Shown: positions 17,558-26,589, numbered from the stretch's first letter. The stretch is 64,000 bases of DNA from Tropicibacter sp. Alg240-R139 (GCF_900537075.1 NZ_UNRA01000009.1:18-64017), one strand, 5' to 3'. The notes: generated by a model not told the origin, from the letters alone. Translations and numbers: made by a program.

Positions 17558-18475
17558 CTATTTCTTTGGGTCCTGCGTAAGCGTTGCCTCTTCAATCAGC
17601 CAGTTTCGAAACGCAGAAACCTTGGTGTCTGTGATCTTTGCGCGTGAACTTAGTAAGTAATATGCGAATTTCAGCGGTGTTTTGAGATCAGGACCAAATG
17701 GGCAGACAAGTTGACCTTTTGCCAAATGGTCGGCAACCAGCCTATCCCCAACCAGTGCCACGCCCTGTCCATCCAGAGCCGCTTGTACCGCCATGTTTTC
17801 CTGTGTGAAGTGAGGGCCACGGGTCGGGTCGATATCGCGAAGCCCCGCCGCGAGCAGCCACATGCGCCAACTTGCTTCCGCATCCTTCCAGTCAATGTGC
17901 AGCAATGTGTGGTGGGCCAGGTTCTTTGGCTGCAACAGCGCATTTTCACCTTCCATTAGAGCCGGGCTGCAAACGGGCGTATTAAGCTGGCTGAAGAGGT
18001 AATCGACCTCAACACCTTTGTAGCCCCCGGGTCCGTACCGAACCGCGACGTCGAACTCTCCCCCCGCCACATCCACAATGCGATCAGTTCCGTCGATCCT
18101 GATCTCAATGTCGGGGTGCTTTCGGTGAAATCTGTCGAGTCTGGGCACCAGCCACATTGATCCGAACGACGGGCTGACACTGACGCTCAGGACATTGCTA
18201 TGGCCAAATTCCCGCATTTGTTGCATGCCCTCGGCCAGTTTGTCGAATCCCTCTGACAGTGCAGGCAAGGCGGTTTGACCCGCCTCGGTCAATCGCAATG
18301 CACGGGTCAGGCGAAAAAACAGCGGCGCGCCGAGCAGACCCTCCAGCGCTTTCACCTGATGGCTGACGGCGGCTGGAGTCACATTCAACTCATCAGCGGC
18401 AGCTTTGAAGCTGAGATGTCGTGCGGCGGCTTCGAATGCGCGGAGGGCATTTAGTGGAGGAAGGTGGCGCGTCAT
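17558..18475 (-). CDS. LysR-family transcriptional regulator, GcvA type
   Basis: 305 residues. The N-terminal winged helix begins LPPLNALRAFEAAARHLSFKAAADELNVTPAAVSHQVKALE, characteristic of GcvA-like LysR proteins, followed by the LTEAG hinge and a type 2 periplasmic-binding effector domain (about 93-295). ATG 18475 is preferred over GTG 18484. It lies head-to-head with the EamA transporter gene across a T-rich 160-bp promoter region. By the usual LysR rule it probably controls that transporter and itself. Confidence 0.88.
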   Translation of the reverse strand: MTRHLPPLNALRAFEAAARHLSFKAAADELNVTPAAVSHQVKALEGLLGAPLFFRLTRALRLTEAGQTALPALSEGFDKLAEGMQQMREFGHSNVLSVSVSPSFGSMWLVPRLDRFHRKHPDIEIRIDGTDRIVDVAGGEFDVAVRYGPGGYKGVEVDYLFSQLNTPVCSPALMEGENALLQPKNLAHHTLLHIDWKDAEASWRMWLLAAGLRDIDPTRGPHFTQENMAVQAALDGQGVALVGDRLVADHLAKGQLVCPFGPDLKTPLKFAYYLLSSRAKITDTKVSAFRNWLIEEATLTQDPKK

Positions 18476-18635
18476 ATGATACACATTATTTTTTGTATCT
18501 TATAGGTTTAGAATTTGTCGTTTGTCAAATTTCAAGCATCCCCAGTAAATACAAGCGAATGAATGGATATATCCACGTGATTGCTCTGAATGTGCGATTT
18601 ACGAGTTAGATAAAATATAGCATTGGGTGCAGATT

Positions 18636-19493
18636 ATGACGGCAACAACGACGAGATCACAATATTCCATTGGCGTTCTGCTTTTGGTGGCCGCCGCTGT
18701 GACCTACAGTACTGCGGGCCTCTTTACCAAAGGTGTCGTTGCCGGTGCGTGGGCCGTGATATTCTGGCGCGGACTGTTTGCCGCTGCGTTCACAACTGTT
18801 TGGACCATAAACCAAGGGACGTTCCGACATAATTTCTCCGAGATGGGTCGAAGTGGCTGGATCGTTGGCATTGTCGGTGCAATTGGCACTGCGGCATTCA
18901 TTCCTGCCTTCAAACTGACATCCATTGCCAATGTTTCATTGATCTATGCAGTTGCTCCGTTGATCGCAGCGCTTTTGGCCTGGCTTGCCATCGGTGAGCG
19001 CATCACTGCCCGTACTATGCTTGGGTCAGTTGCAGCCCTTCTGGGCGTTGGCATCATCGTATTTGGCTCTGTCGGTCAGATTAGCATGCAAGGCGATACG
19101 CTTGCGCTCGTCATGACGGCAGCCATGGCCACGATCATGGTGATTTACCGAAAGTACCCCGAAACGCCGGGGGCCGGGCCGTCCGTTTTGCAATCCTTGT
19201 TCCTGCTGCCACCGTCATTCATGCTGGGCGCGCCATTTCAGACTGCGCAGAATGAGATCTTTATACTGGCGGCATTCGGGTTGTTGTTCGCCATCGCGTC
19301 TGTCACCCTCGCAGAGGGGGCGAAACGTGTACCATCGGGGCAAACGGCGCTGATCAGCGCTCTTGAGACACCGCTTGCGCCAATCCTGGCCTTTGTCGTC
19401 TTTGCAGAGTTTCCGAGTACCGCTACCCTCGTCGGTGGGGCGGTTGTTCTGATTGCAGTATTGGTTTCGATCAAAGGGGATGGTGGGGCTTAG
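18636..19493 (+). CDS. EamA/DMT-family transporter
   Basis: 285 residues with ten hydrophobic segments arranged as two EamA repeats: the first from YSIGVLLLVAAAVTYSTAGLFTK, the second from LALVMTAAMATIMVIYRKY. It ends with the typical SALETPLAPILAFVVFAE segment. Members export or import small metabolites such as amino acids or nucleosides. ATG 18636 is chosen over TTG 18627. Its expression is probably set by the divergent GcvA-like regulator. Confidence 0.85.
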   Translation: MTATTTRSQYSIGVLLLVAAAVTYSTAGLFTKGVVAGAWAVIFWRGLFAAAFTTVWTINQGTFRHNFSEMGRSGWIVGIVGAIGTAAFIPAFKLTSIANVSLIYAVAPLIAALLAWLAIGERITARTMLGSVAALLGVGIIVFGSVGQISMQGDTLALVMTAAMATIMVIYRKYPETPGAGPSVLQSLFLLPPSFMLGAPFQTAQNEIFILAAFGLLFAIASVTLAEGAKRVPSGQTALISALETPLAPILAFVVFAEFPSTATLVGGAVVLIAVLVSIKGDGGA

Positions 19494-19499
19494 TAGCGA

Positions 19500-20260
19500 T
19501 CAGATGTTTGATTTTGAGCTCGCGCCAGCCGCCAATTCGCGCGGCTCCAACTCTCTTGTGCCTGCTCTTAGCCAGTCTAAAAATACAGCAATAGCTTTAG
19601 TCCGTTTCGCCTGTGCCGGTATGATCCAATAGGCATCCTTCAGGTCGATCGTCAGCGCCTCAAGAGTGGATTCAAGAATGCCGCTTTTCAGGCTGTCTTC
19701 AATCAATCGTCGGTGGGCGAGCGTGACGCCAAGGCCGTGTTCAGCGGTCCGTATGACAAGATCCGACGAGCCAAAGCGCTGACCCCTGCGCACATCCAGA
19801 TCGGTGGACCCATGCAGGTCCCGCCATCGCTGCCATGATGTGTTTGGATCGCGATCGTGCAGCAATTTGTGGTCGCGCAAGTCATTCAGAATTTCGGGTT
19901 TTGAATGAAGACGCCAATACAGCGGGCTTGCGACGGGTACCAACTGGTCGGACATCAAGGAGGATGCTTGGCTGCCGTCCTAAGGACCTGTCCCTATTCG
20001 AATGGATAAATCGCATCCAATCGTATCGGGATGTCGCTGCCGCTGATCGACGAGCACCGACACTTTGACCCAAGGCGTTGTGGTCTCGAAATCCGCAAGC
20101 CGTGGCAAAAGCCACCGCGCCGCAAAAGATGGGGTCGTGTCCACCAGAACCGAATTGCTCGCCCAACTTTCCCGCAGGCTTTCTGTCACTGGGGTCGAGT
20201 GTAGCTGGGTGAAAAATAACACCCTAAGCGTTTTGCCATGATGTCGGATGTGACCAAGTG
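19500..20260 (-). pseudogene. GcvA-like LysR regulator pseudogene
   Basis: On the minus strand a LysR effector domain is readable in one frame: SVLVDTTPSFAARWLLPRLADFE, then IRIGTGP, a TAG stop (19980-19982), then in the same frame DGSQASSLMSDQLVPVASPLYW and onward to the normal C-terminus at 19500. The stop replaces a residue in the middle of the domain. Upstream a weak LFFTQLHSTPVTE recalls the hinge LTEAG, but the winged helix is missing. It faces the 3' end of the EamA gene and is dead as written. Confidence 0.8.
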
Positions 20261-20407
20261 CTAAACTCGGCTATGCGTTATGCGGTTAGCCGTCAATCGT
20301 TCACATTGCGGCGGATTCAACGAGAGAGCCCAAGGTGCATAATGCTGCGCAATGCACGAATGTCGGCTCACGTTGAAGTGAGGCTGAACTTGAGATAGCT
20401 TCGCTGT
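20261..20407. other. Intergenic region upstream of the copper cluster
   Basis: The stretch contains the inverted repeat GTGCAT...ATGCAC (20335-20357), which may be a hairpin or operator ahead of the copper genes. No clear promoter or CueR-type box was recognised. Confidence 0.4.
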
Positions 20408-20782
20408 GTGAAATACTCTCGAAACCTAACATCAATGGTGCTCATTGCACTTCTGGTCCTGATGACGGGACTGGACGGTACAGCCCATGCGTTGTCGAGA
20501 GACTGTGCTAACGGGCACTGCGCTGACCACACGACCACGGTTGTGGTTGTGGCGGATTATCACGCTGATCATGTACCGGGGGAATCAACAGATAACGGCC
20601 AGCACGGATCGCACGACATGGTGCATGATGATTGCAATCCGTTCCTGTGCAATGCTCTCGCTCTCACATCGGCGTCTTCCGAAGCCGTTTTTGACCAGTC
20701 TGAGGCCGCATTGGCTTGGCAGATTTCAAGCCTCTCGACGCTTGAAGAACCGGACAACCCGTACAGACCACCTAACCTCTGA
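20408..20782 (+). CDS. Secreted His/Asp-rich protein of the copper cluster, unknown function
   Basis: 124 residues with an N-terminal signal sequence (TSMVLIALLVLMTGLDGTAHA) and a polar mature part. The mature part is rich in His, Asp and Cys: DCANGHCADH, DYHADHV, GQHGSHDMVHDDCNPFLC. These are candidate metal ligands, so a periplasmic copper-binding role is likely but unproved. GTG 20408 is the first start; ATG 20435 inside the signal is also possible. It is followed by the cytochrome c gene 97 bp later in the same direction. No named family is recognised. Confidence 0.6.
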   Translation: MKYSRNLTSMVLIALLVLMTGLDGTAHALSRDCANGHCADHTTTVVVVADYHADHVPGESTDNGQHGSHDMVHDDCNPFLCNALALTSASSEAVFDQSEAALAWQISSLSTLEEPDNPYRPPNL

Positions 20783-20879
20783 AACAAATTTCCGACGCTG
20801 TTCACGGTTGTGAGCGCGTTCCGATGTGCTGCGACGAGTTTTGCGGCAAGTCCCTGTTTCACATGGTTAGGATCACCAC

Positions 20880-21311
20880 ATGAACCAAAAATATCTTCTA
20901 GTCGGCGCATGCGCCGTGGCAGCCGCTGCTGCTTATATCTCACTACGCCCCACACCCGCCAATGATGATGCGAATTCAGCACCACCCGAAGGCAGCGCGA
21001 TGGTGGCGACCCAGATGCCGCCAATTGAAGGAAATGCGGCTATCGGGCAGCGCATATTCGAAAACGCCTGCGTTGCATGTCACGGCACCAACGCAGTTGG
21101 CGTTGAGGGTGCAGGGCCACCGCTGATCCATGTTATCTATGAACCCAGCCACCATGCCGACGAATCCTTTCAGCGCGCGGTCGCAATGGGTGTCAGAAGC
21201 CATCACTGGCGGTTTGGCGACATGCCTCCAGTTGAAGGCCTGACCCGAGGCGATGTCGCAATGGTCATCGCCTACATCCGCGAGATTCAGCACGCCAATG
21301 GAATTAACTGA
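20880..21311 (+). CDS. Class I cytochrome c, membrane-anchored or secreted
   Basis: 143 residues. An N-terminal hydrophobic segment (residues 5-20) acts as anchor or signal. The haem-binding CVACH is near residue 64 and the axial Met in FGDMPPVEGL near residue 120. It resembles small periplasmic c-type cytochromes that carry electrons. Lying 12 bp before copC, it could accept electrons released during copper oxidation. No other cytochrome partners are visible nearby except the second one at 23858. Confidence 0.85.
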   Translation: MNQKYLLVGACAVAAAAAYISLRPTPANDDANSAPPEGSAMVATQMPPIEGNAAIGQRIFENACVACHGTNAVGVEGAGPPLIHVIYEPSHHADESFQRAVAMGVRSHHWRFGDMPPVEGLTRGDVAMVIAYIREIQHANGIN

Positions 21312-21322
21312 GGAACACCACA

Positions 21323-21664
21323 ATGAAAAAATTTGCTACACTTGCACTGATCACGACGCTTGCCACCAGTGCATTTGCGCATTCCCGCGTGGACACCACG
21401 ACGCCTGAAAACGGCGCGGTGATTGCAGAAGTTCCCGCCGAAATCAGCTTCAATTTCGCTGCCGATATCCGTCTGACGCGTGTGGACATGACCCATCAGG
21501 ATCATCCGTCCGTCAGACTCGATCTCGGTGACCAGACCAGCTTTGATCGAGTATTCTCCCTTCCTCTGCAAGGTATGGGTGACGGCACCTATCGCATTGA
21601 ATGGCGGGGCTTGGGTGTGGATGGGCACGCCATGCAGAGCGAATTCACATTCACGGTGGACTGA
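21323..21664 (+). CDS. copC: Periplasmic copper-binding protein CopC
   Basis: 113 residues. The signal peptide is residues 1-19; cleavage at AFA would leave a mature protein starting with His (HSRVDTTTPENGAVIAEVP). This N-terminal His can form the Cu(II) copper-brace site with the C-terminal GHAMQ His. The beta-sandwich CopC fold is complete. It is 3 bp before copD. Confidence 0.9.
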   Translation: MKKFATLALITTLATSAFAHSRVDTTTPENGAVIAEVPAEISFNFAADIRLTRVDMTHQDHPSVRLDLGDQTSFDRVFSLPLQGMGDGTYRIEWRGLGVDGHAMQSEFTFTVD

Positions 21665-21666
21665 GT

Positions 21667-22533
21667 ATGCCGGACATCTGGGGAATAGCCGCGATCCTTG
21701 CGAAGCTGATGCTCTACATCGGCGTTGCGGGATCAGTCGGGCTTGTGATCATTCGAGCCGCCTTTGCCGATCTGGTTTCGCCTCTCAACGATAGGATACG
21801 GATGCAGGCCGTTCTTTTGGCAACGTTGGCGCTTGCTGCATCTGTCTTTGGTTTCATGCTGCGTGGTGCCGCCCTGACGGGCGGGGCCGATGGTATGACT
21901 GATCCTGAAATGCTGAGTCTATTGTGGCAGACACCAGTTGGCGACGTTCTGGTTTATCGGGTCGCTGGTGCAGTTCTGATCATCATTGGGGTTTTCACAC
22001 CCCTTGCTGGCCAATGGATCGCGCTTGCCGGGGGACTGATCGCCCTGTGGTCATTTGCACAGATCGGGCATGTCCCCGAGTTAGAGACAACCGGTGTCCG
22101 CTTGCTCTTGCTCTTGCACCTTCTGGGCATTGCATTCTGGATCGGCGTCCTCGGCCCGCTTCGTGCTTTGTCGCGATTGCCAGAGCACATCGCTAGCGCC
22201 GCCACCTTGGGGCATCGCTTTGGGCAAGTCGCTTCGGTGATTGTTCCCGGATTGATCTTGGCGGGATTACTGATGGCTTGGCTGTTGCTGGGTGATCTTC
22301 GAGCGCTGGTGGCAACCGGCTACGGGCAAGCCCTTCTGATTAAGCTGGTGCTTGTCGGCGCGGTCCTGACGCTGGCAGCCGCAAACAAACTCCGCTTCGT
22401 TCCCGCCATGCAGGCCGGGGACAACAAAGCCGCGCGCCATTTGGCGCGTTCCATCGAAATTGAAACTGCGGTCATTGTGGTGGTGCTTGCGGCAACCGCG
22501 ACGCTCACCAGCATTCTGACCCTACCGAATTGA
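21667..22533 (+). CDS. copD: Copper transport membrane protein CopD
   Basis: 288 residues, about eight membrane segments and conserved His residues (IGHVPELETTGVRLLLLLHLL and others), typical of CopD. In the family CopC passes copper to CopD for movement across the inner membrane. ATG 21667 follows the copC stop directly, so the longer frame from 21601 is rejected. Downstream it is separated from the multicopper oxidase by only 8 bp. Confidence 0.88.
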   Translation: MPDIWGIAAILAKLMLYIGVAGSVGLVIIRAAFADLVSPLNDRIRMQAVLLATLALAASVFGFMLRGAALTGGADGMTDPEMLSLLWQTPVGDVLVYRVAGAVLIIIGVFTPLAGQWIALAGGLIALWSFAQIGHVPELETTGVRLLLLLHLLGIAFWIGVLGPLRALSRLPEHIASAATLGHRFGQVASVIVPGLILAGLLMAWLLLGDLRALVATGYGQALLIKLVLVGAVLTLAAANKLRFVPAMQAGDNKAARHLARSIEIETAVIVVVLAATATLTSILTLPN

Positions 22534-22541
22534 GGTATCCC

Positions 22542-23861
22542 ATGAACAGGCGAGACTTCCTGATCACAACAAGCGCGACAGCATTAGTTCCGCACATAGT
22601 TCTTGCATCGGCACCAGTGGAGCTGGTTGCACAACCGGTCAATGCACAAATCCTGCCCGAAGGCGAACCGGCGACCCCGATGCTAGGCTTCAACGGCGGT
22701 ACACCCGGTCCGGTGCTACGTGCCCGTCAGGGCGAGGTCTTAGACATCCGGTTCCAGAACCAAATCAGCGAAGGCTCAGCGGTGCATTGGCATGGCCTGC
22801 GCATCGACAATGCGATGGATGGCGTGCCGGGGATGACCCAAGACGTTGTCGAAGCGGGCGGTGAGTTCGAATACAGCTTTCGTGCCCCCGATGCAGGGAC
22901 ATTCTGGTATCACTCGCATAGCCGATCATGGGAACAGGTTGCCAAGGGTCTTTACGGTCCGCTGATCGTCAAGGAACTGACGCTACCCGATGTGGATCAT
23001 GATCTGATCGTCATGATTGATGATTGGCGCATGATCGAAGATGGCACGCTCGCAGACGGCTTCGAGAACATGCACGATCAGGCGCATCAGGGACGGCTCG
23101 GCAACTTTGCCCGCGCGCTTGTTGAACCGGTCACGCAAGTCCGTCGAGGTGATCGCGCGCGTCTGCGGCTGATCAACGTCGCGACAGATCGGATTTTTCC
23201 CGTCGAGCTTGAAGGCGTTGAAGGCAAAGTGGTTGCCTTGGACGGCATGCCGCTTGTCGATCCACAGGAACTATCCGGCCTCATTCTCGCCCCGGCCCAA
23301 CGTGCGGACATCATTGCTGATGTTACCTCCGCCGCCCCAATCAGCTTTGTGTTTCCGACGCGAGACGGCCCATACCTGTTGGGTGAAATCCCGGTTGAAG
23401 GGGCAAACACCACGCGGCAACCATCCGAGATTTCCGCACTGACACCCAACGAGATAGCGACGCCTGACACGGACAACGCCGTTTCCCTAACCCTCACCAT
23501 GGAAGGCGGAGCGATGAGCCGCCGTATGATGCAAGGCATGATGGGCGGCGATATTTGGACGTTTAACGGCCAATCCGGCCTGACGAACACCCCGCTTCAC
23601 CGCTTTGAACGCGGGCAAACCGCGCGCATTCACCTGAAGAATGACACCCGGTTCCCACATGGCATCCATCTGCACGGGCATCACTTTTTTGAGGTCGAGG
23701 CTGACGGCAATCTGAGCGCTTTCCGCGACACCACACTTGTGGACGCAGGCGAGGCCCGCGACATCCTATGCGTGTTCGACAACCCCGGCAGATGGCTACT
23801 GCATTGTCACATGCTGGGCCATCAAGCGGCGGGGATGAAGACATGGGTGGAGGTCGCATGA
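22542..23861 (+). CDS. Tat-exported multicopper oxidase (CueO/CopA-like)
   Basis: 439 residues. The Tat signal NRRDFLITTSATALVPHIVLA is at the start. Three cupredoxin domains carry the copper ligands HWHG (about 85), WYHSHSR (about 126), HGIHLHGHHFFEV (about 370) and HCHMLGHQAAGM (about 425). A short Met-rich segment (AMSRRMMQGMMGG, about 323-335) is like the Cu(I)-binding insert of CueO-type enzymes. It likely oxidises Cu(I) to the less toxic Cu(II) in the periplasm. The stop overlaps the next ATG by 4 bp. Confidence 0.92.
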   Translation: MNRRDFLITTSATALVPHIVLASAPVELVAQPVNAQILPEGEPATPMLGFNGGTPGPVLRARQGEVLDIRFQNQISEGSAVHWHGLRIDNAMDGVPGMTQDVVEAGGEFEYSFRAPDAGTFWYHSHSRSWEQVAKGLYGPLIVKELTLPDVDHDLIVMIDDWRMIEDGTLADGFENMHDQAHQGRLGNFARALVEPVTQVRRGDRARLRLINVATDRIFPVELEGVEGKVVALDGMPLVDPQELSGLILAPAQRADIIADVTSAAPISFVFPTRDGPYLLGEIPVEGANTTRQPSEISALTPNEIATPDTDNAVSLTLTMEGGAMSRRMMQGMMGGDIWTFNGQSGLTNTPLHRFERGQTARIHLKNDTRFPHGIHLHGHHFFEVEADGNLSAFRDTTLVDAGEARDILCVFDNPGRWLLHCHMLGHQAAGMKTWVEVA

Positions 23862-24289
23862 AACGCGTTCTGATCCTCGCAGCATGTTGTTTCGCGACCG
23901 GTGCAACCGCCGGTCACGAATTGGATGATCGCGATTTGACCAAAGGTCAAACCCTCTACGGCGAACACTGCGCATCTTGCCATGGGGTCAAACTCGAAGG
24001 GCAGTCCGACTGGCGCACGCCCGACGAAAACGGTGTTCTACCAGCACCGCCGCATGATGAAACCGGGCACACATGGCACCACGACAACCAACTTCTCTTC
24101 GAATACACCCGGCTAGGTGGCGAAGAGGCGTTGGCCGCGCGTGGCGTCACAGGCTTTGCAAGCGGAATGCCGGAATTCAGCGATGTGATAACTGACGACG
24201 ATATATGGGACATTCTGGCCTACATTCGGTCAACGTGGCCGGACCGCGTTCAGGAAATCCAAGCCGGTCGCAATCCGCCGCACAACTAA
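23858..24289 (+). CDS. Secreted class I cytochrome c
   Basis: 143 residues, with a signal peptide up to about ATAGH (residue 19), the haem motif CASCHG near residue 41 and a Met ligand in SGMPEFSDV near residue 110. It ends with the ..DIWDILAYIRSTWP helix typical of these proteins. ATG 23858 overlaps the multicopper oxidase stop, indicating co-translation. Such cytochromes often follow copper oxidases in alphaproteobacterial copper clusters. The 3' end meets the convergent Crp-type gene by a 4-bp overlap. Confidence 0.88.
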   Translation: MKRVLILAACCFATGATAGHELDDRDLTKGQTLYGEHCASCHGVKLEGQSDWRTPDENGVLPAPPHDETGHTWHHDNQLLFEYTRLGGEEALAARGVTGFASGMPEFSDVITDDDIWDILAYIRSTWPDRVQEIQAGRNPPHN

Positions 24290-24876
24290 GGATGGTTGTC
24301 TTCAACGCGTGGGGTGGGTGCATAGCTCCCACGTCCGGTTTTGATAAGCAATCCCTGATCGGACAGGTCTTTGAGTGCCCGATAGCAGGCTTCCTTAGTC
24401 AATCCGATCTGGCTGGCGAACTGGGTGACCGATCCAGTCAGCTTGCCCAAGGCGACTGCCAGCAAAACCCGTTCATTCGCTGATTTCACGGCGTGCAGCG
24501 TCAAAAGCTGGCGGTAGTCCTGTACCTGTATTGCCAATCTTTTTGTGATCCCTTCGGAAAACGCTGTGTCCTCGCGCAGGCGCAACAGAATAGCCCGTTT
24601 CGAAACCCGAACAACCTCGGAAGGAGCAAAACAAACTGCGTCGCAGTGGTAGTGATCCGAATAGATGGATGCCTCGGCAAACACGTCGCCAGCCCGCGCG
24701 TTGTGAATCGTGACGGCACTACCGGATTCTGTCACTCGGGTAAGGCAGACGTTGCCTGACCTAAGGAAGAAAATACCTTTCGTAGGATCACCCTGCCGGA
24801 AGACATTGTCGCCTTGGGCGCAACGTTGGTGCGACCGAGAGTTTACGTCCAATGCATCGAACGGAGATGGCAACAT
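24286..24876 (-). CDS. Crp/Fnr-family transcriptional regulator
   Basis: 196 residues: a cNMP-binding beta-barrel (about 15-110; GDNVFRQGDPTKGIFFLRSG) and a C-terminal winged helix with QFASQIGLTKEACYRALKDL as recognition region. It has no FNR-type N-terminal Cys cluster, so oxygen sensing through Fe-S is not expected. It is convergent with the copper operon and divergent from the 24952 gene. A TGAT-N4-ATCA box sits just before its start, so it probably regulates itself and perhaps the copper genes. Confidence 0.85.
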   Translation of the reverse strand: MLPSPFDALDVNSRSHQRCAQGDNVFRQGDPTKGIFFLRSGNVCLTRVTESGSAVTIHNARAGDVFAEASIYSDHYHCDAVCFAPSEVVRVSKRAILLRLREDTAFSEGITKRLAIQVQDYRQLLTLHAVKSANERVLLAVALGKLTGSVTQFASQIGLTKEACYRALKDLSDQGLLIKTGRGSYAPTPRVEDNHP

Positions 24877-24877
24877 G

Positions 24878-24889
24878 TGATTTCAATCA
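24878..24889. promoter_or_regulatory. Crp/Fnr-type box TGAT-N4-ATCA
   Basis: TGATTTCAATCA is a perfect match to the FNR-like half-site pair TGAT-N4-ATCA, ending 2 bp before the start codon of the Crp-type gene and 63 bp before the 24952 gene. It is a likely site for that regulator. Confidence 0.5.
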
Positions 24890-24951
24890 TATTCTGTTTC
24901 GCATCCGGGGCGTAGCAAACCAACAAACCCAACTGCAAGAGTGGACATCTT

Positions 24952-25479
24952 ATGATCAGATCAACCCTTTGCGCCATTGTCGCGCTCTTGGCCCTTCCTG
25001 CCGCCGCGCAACATGCCCATCATGGCTCAGACGGACCCACTGAAACGGGGCAGTCCGCATTCGCCGCTATTGCTGAAATCGTCCAAATTCTGTCAGACGA
25101 CCCCGACACGGATTGGGCCAAGGTCAACATTCGGGCGCTGCGGGATCATCTCGTGGATATGGAGCTGGTTACCACAGAGGCGAACGTGCGCAATCACCGT
25201 GAAGGCCGGATCGTCGAATTCAACATCTCTGGCGAGGACAATGTAGCCGGTGCCGTTCAACGTATGGCTCTCGCACATGCACCGATGCAGGAAATGGCAA
25301 CCGGATGGGCGGTGACTGCAGAACCGTCATCAATTGGGGCAAGCATGCGCATCGAGGTTGATACTGATCGGGAGCTTGCTCGTGTCCATGGCCTCGGGTT
25401 CTTCGGCGTCATGACCATCGGCGCTCATCATCAGGCACACCACTTGCAAATGGCGTTGGGTGAAGACCCGCATCACTGA
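24952..25479 (+). CDS. Secreted His-rich protein of the copper cluster, unknown function
   Basis: 175 residues, with a signal peptide ending near AAAQ (residue 19). The mature N-terminus is His-rich (HAHHGSD) and so is the C-terminus (GAHHQAHHLQMALGEDPHH). The middle is a compact alpha/beta segment without a recognised family. The His clusters suggest periplasmic Cu or Zn binding. It is divergent from the Crp-type gene, with the TGAT-N4-ATCA box in the shared promoter. Function is inferred from composition and place only. Confidence 0.6.
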   Translation: MIRSTLCAIVALLALPAAAQHAHHGSDGPTETGQSAFAAIAEIVQILSDDPDTDWAKVNIRALRDHLVDMELVTTEANVRNHREGRIVEFNISGEDNVAGAVQRMALAHAPMQEMATGWAVTAEPSSIGASMRIEVDTDRELARVHGLGFFGVMTIGAHHQAHHLQMALGEDPHH

Positions 25480-25526
25480 TACCTTAACGACAAAGCCGTC
25501 GTTCGAACTTGCGCAGCGAAAGCTCA

Positions 25527-26530
25527 CTAAGTCCGCTTCACGGTGGCCCTTCCAGGTTGCGGTGAAAGGTCGGTTTGAATTTTGAGCCTCCGACTGGTTT
25601 TCAATGACCGGTCTAGCGACATCGGCTGCAACGCGGCGATGAATGTGCCGCACCTGCAAGCATATGCTGCGTCAGCAAAGGTGAGAAAACGAATGTCGGG
25701 AGAGTCCGCATCTTTCCAGTTCAAAAACACGATAGCGAACGTCCGTACTACTCCATATTTCCGTCGTCCCAACCTTCCCAACCTCGCCAATTGAGCCAGC
25801 ATTTGTGAACCGGTACCCATCGAGTTTGATCCGGGTGCTGTAAAGGCGCAGGCGCTAGAAACCCCCATTGACAGGTGCCCTTTGCGAGTCAGCGCATAGC
25901 GCAGAACTTGCGGTACTACACCCAGGCCCTTGATCTGGTGGTTGATAGAATGCGCCTTCGTGGTTTTTGCGATGTGACTGGCATAGACGTGATCCTGCAG
26001 GTTCTGCCCCACTTCATCGATGTCCATCAGCACGTCGATCCCATGCTTTGGCAATTCGTCCGGTGCCCGATCCCAGATCGCAGCAACACTTGGGGAGATT
26101 GGAAGGCGCCGCAAGACAGGATGGTTTCGCGGCGACATTTTGCAACAACCCAAGCGTCACCGTGCTTGTAACGGACTCCAGTGCAACGCCGACCTTCGAA
26201 TAGGATTCGATCGACCAGCGCCTCGGTTTGAATGACCAGATTGGGACGCTTCTTGGCCGATTCCAAAAAGGCCCGAGCCGCGCTGGAACGGCGCCCTTTC
26301 CCGCCTCCCCTCGCCGCTTTTTTTTTCGTTCCCGCTATCAGGCGAAGGTCGAACGTAACTTGAACAAGACACCTGTTTGCATGGCAGACCTTTCATTAGG
26401 ATTGGCAGACCGGAGCCCAACCGGGACCAATCAGAGCCACCCAAGGTCCCTCTTCCGTCAACCACAGATCCCAATGGGTACTTGCATTTTCCAGCCAGAG
26501 GTTCAGCCATCGCTACCTTTTCCGAAAAGC
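25527..26530 (-). pseudogene. GMC-family oxidoreductase (choline dehydrogenase-like) pseudogene
   Basis: Minus-strand fragments in more than one frame match a GMC oxidoreductase: [26 protein letters not shown], then [21 protein letters not shown], then (frame changed near 26060) [24 protein letters not shown] and ALTRKGHLSM. The far 5' part keeps only a weak GRGTLGGS. The C-terminal His/Asn catalytic region is lost or unreadable. It is clearly dead, with at least one frameshift and internal deletions. Confidence 0.75.
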
Positions 26531-26538
26531 CTTGAGCC

Positions 26539-26576
26539 ACGGCAATTATTACACTATATACCGTAATAATTGCCGT
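26539..26576. promoter_or_regulatory. Inverted-repeat operator of the Xre/RES toxin-antitoxin operon
   Basis: Perfect 14-bp arms ACGGCAATTATTAC (26539-26552) and its complement (26563-26576) flank a 10-bp AT-rich centre (ACTATATACC), 13 bp upstream of the antitoxin ATG. The centre could carry the -10 element. Antitoxins of this type autoregulate by binding such repeats. Confidence 0.75.
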
Positions 26577-26589
26577 TGGAGATATCGCC

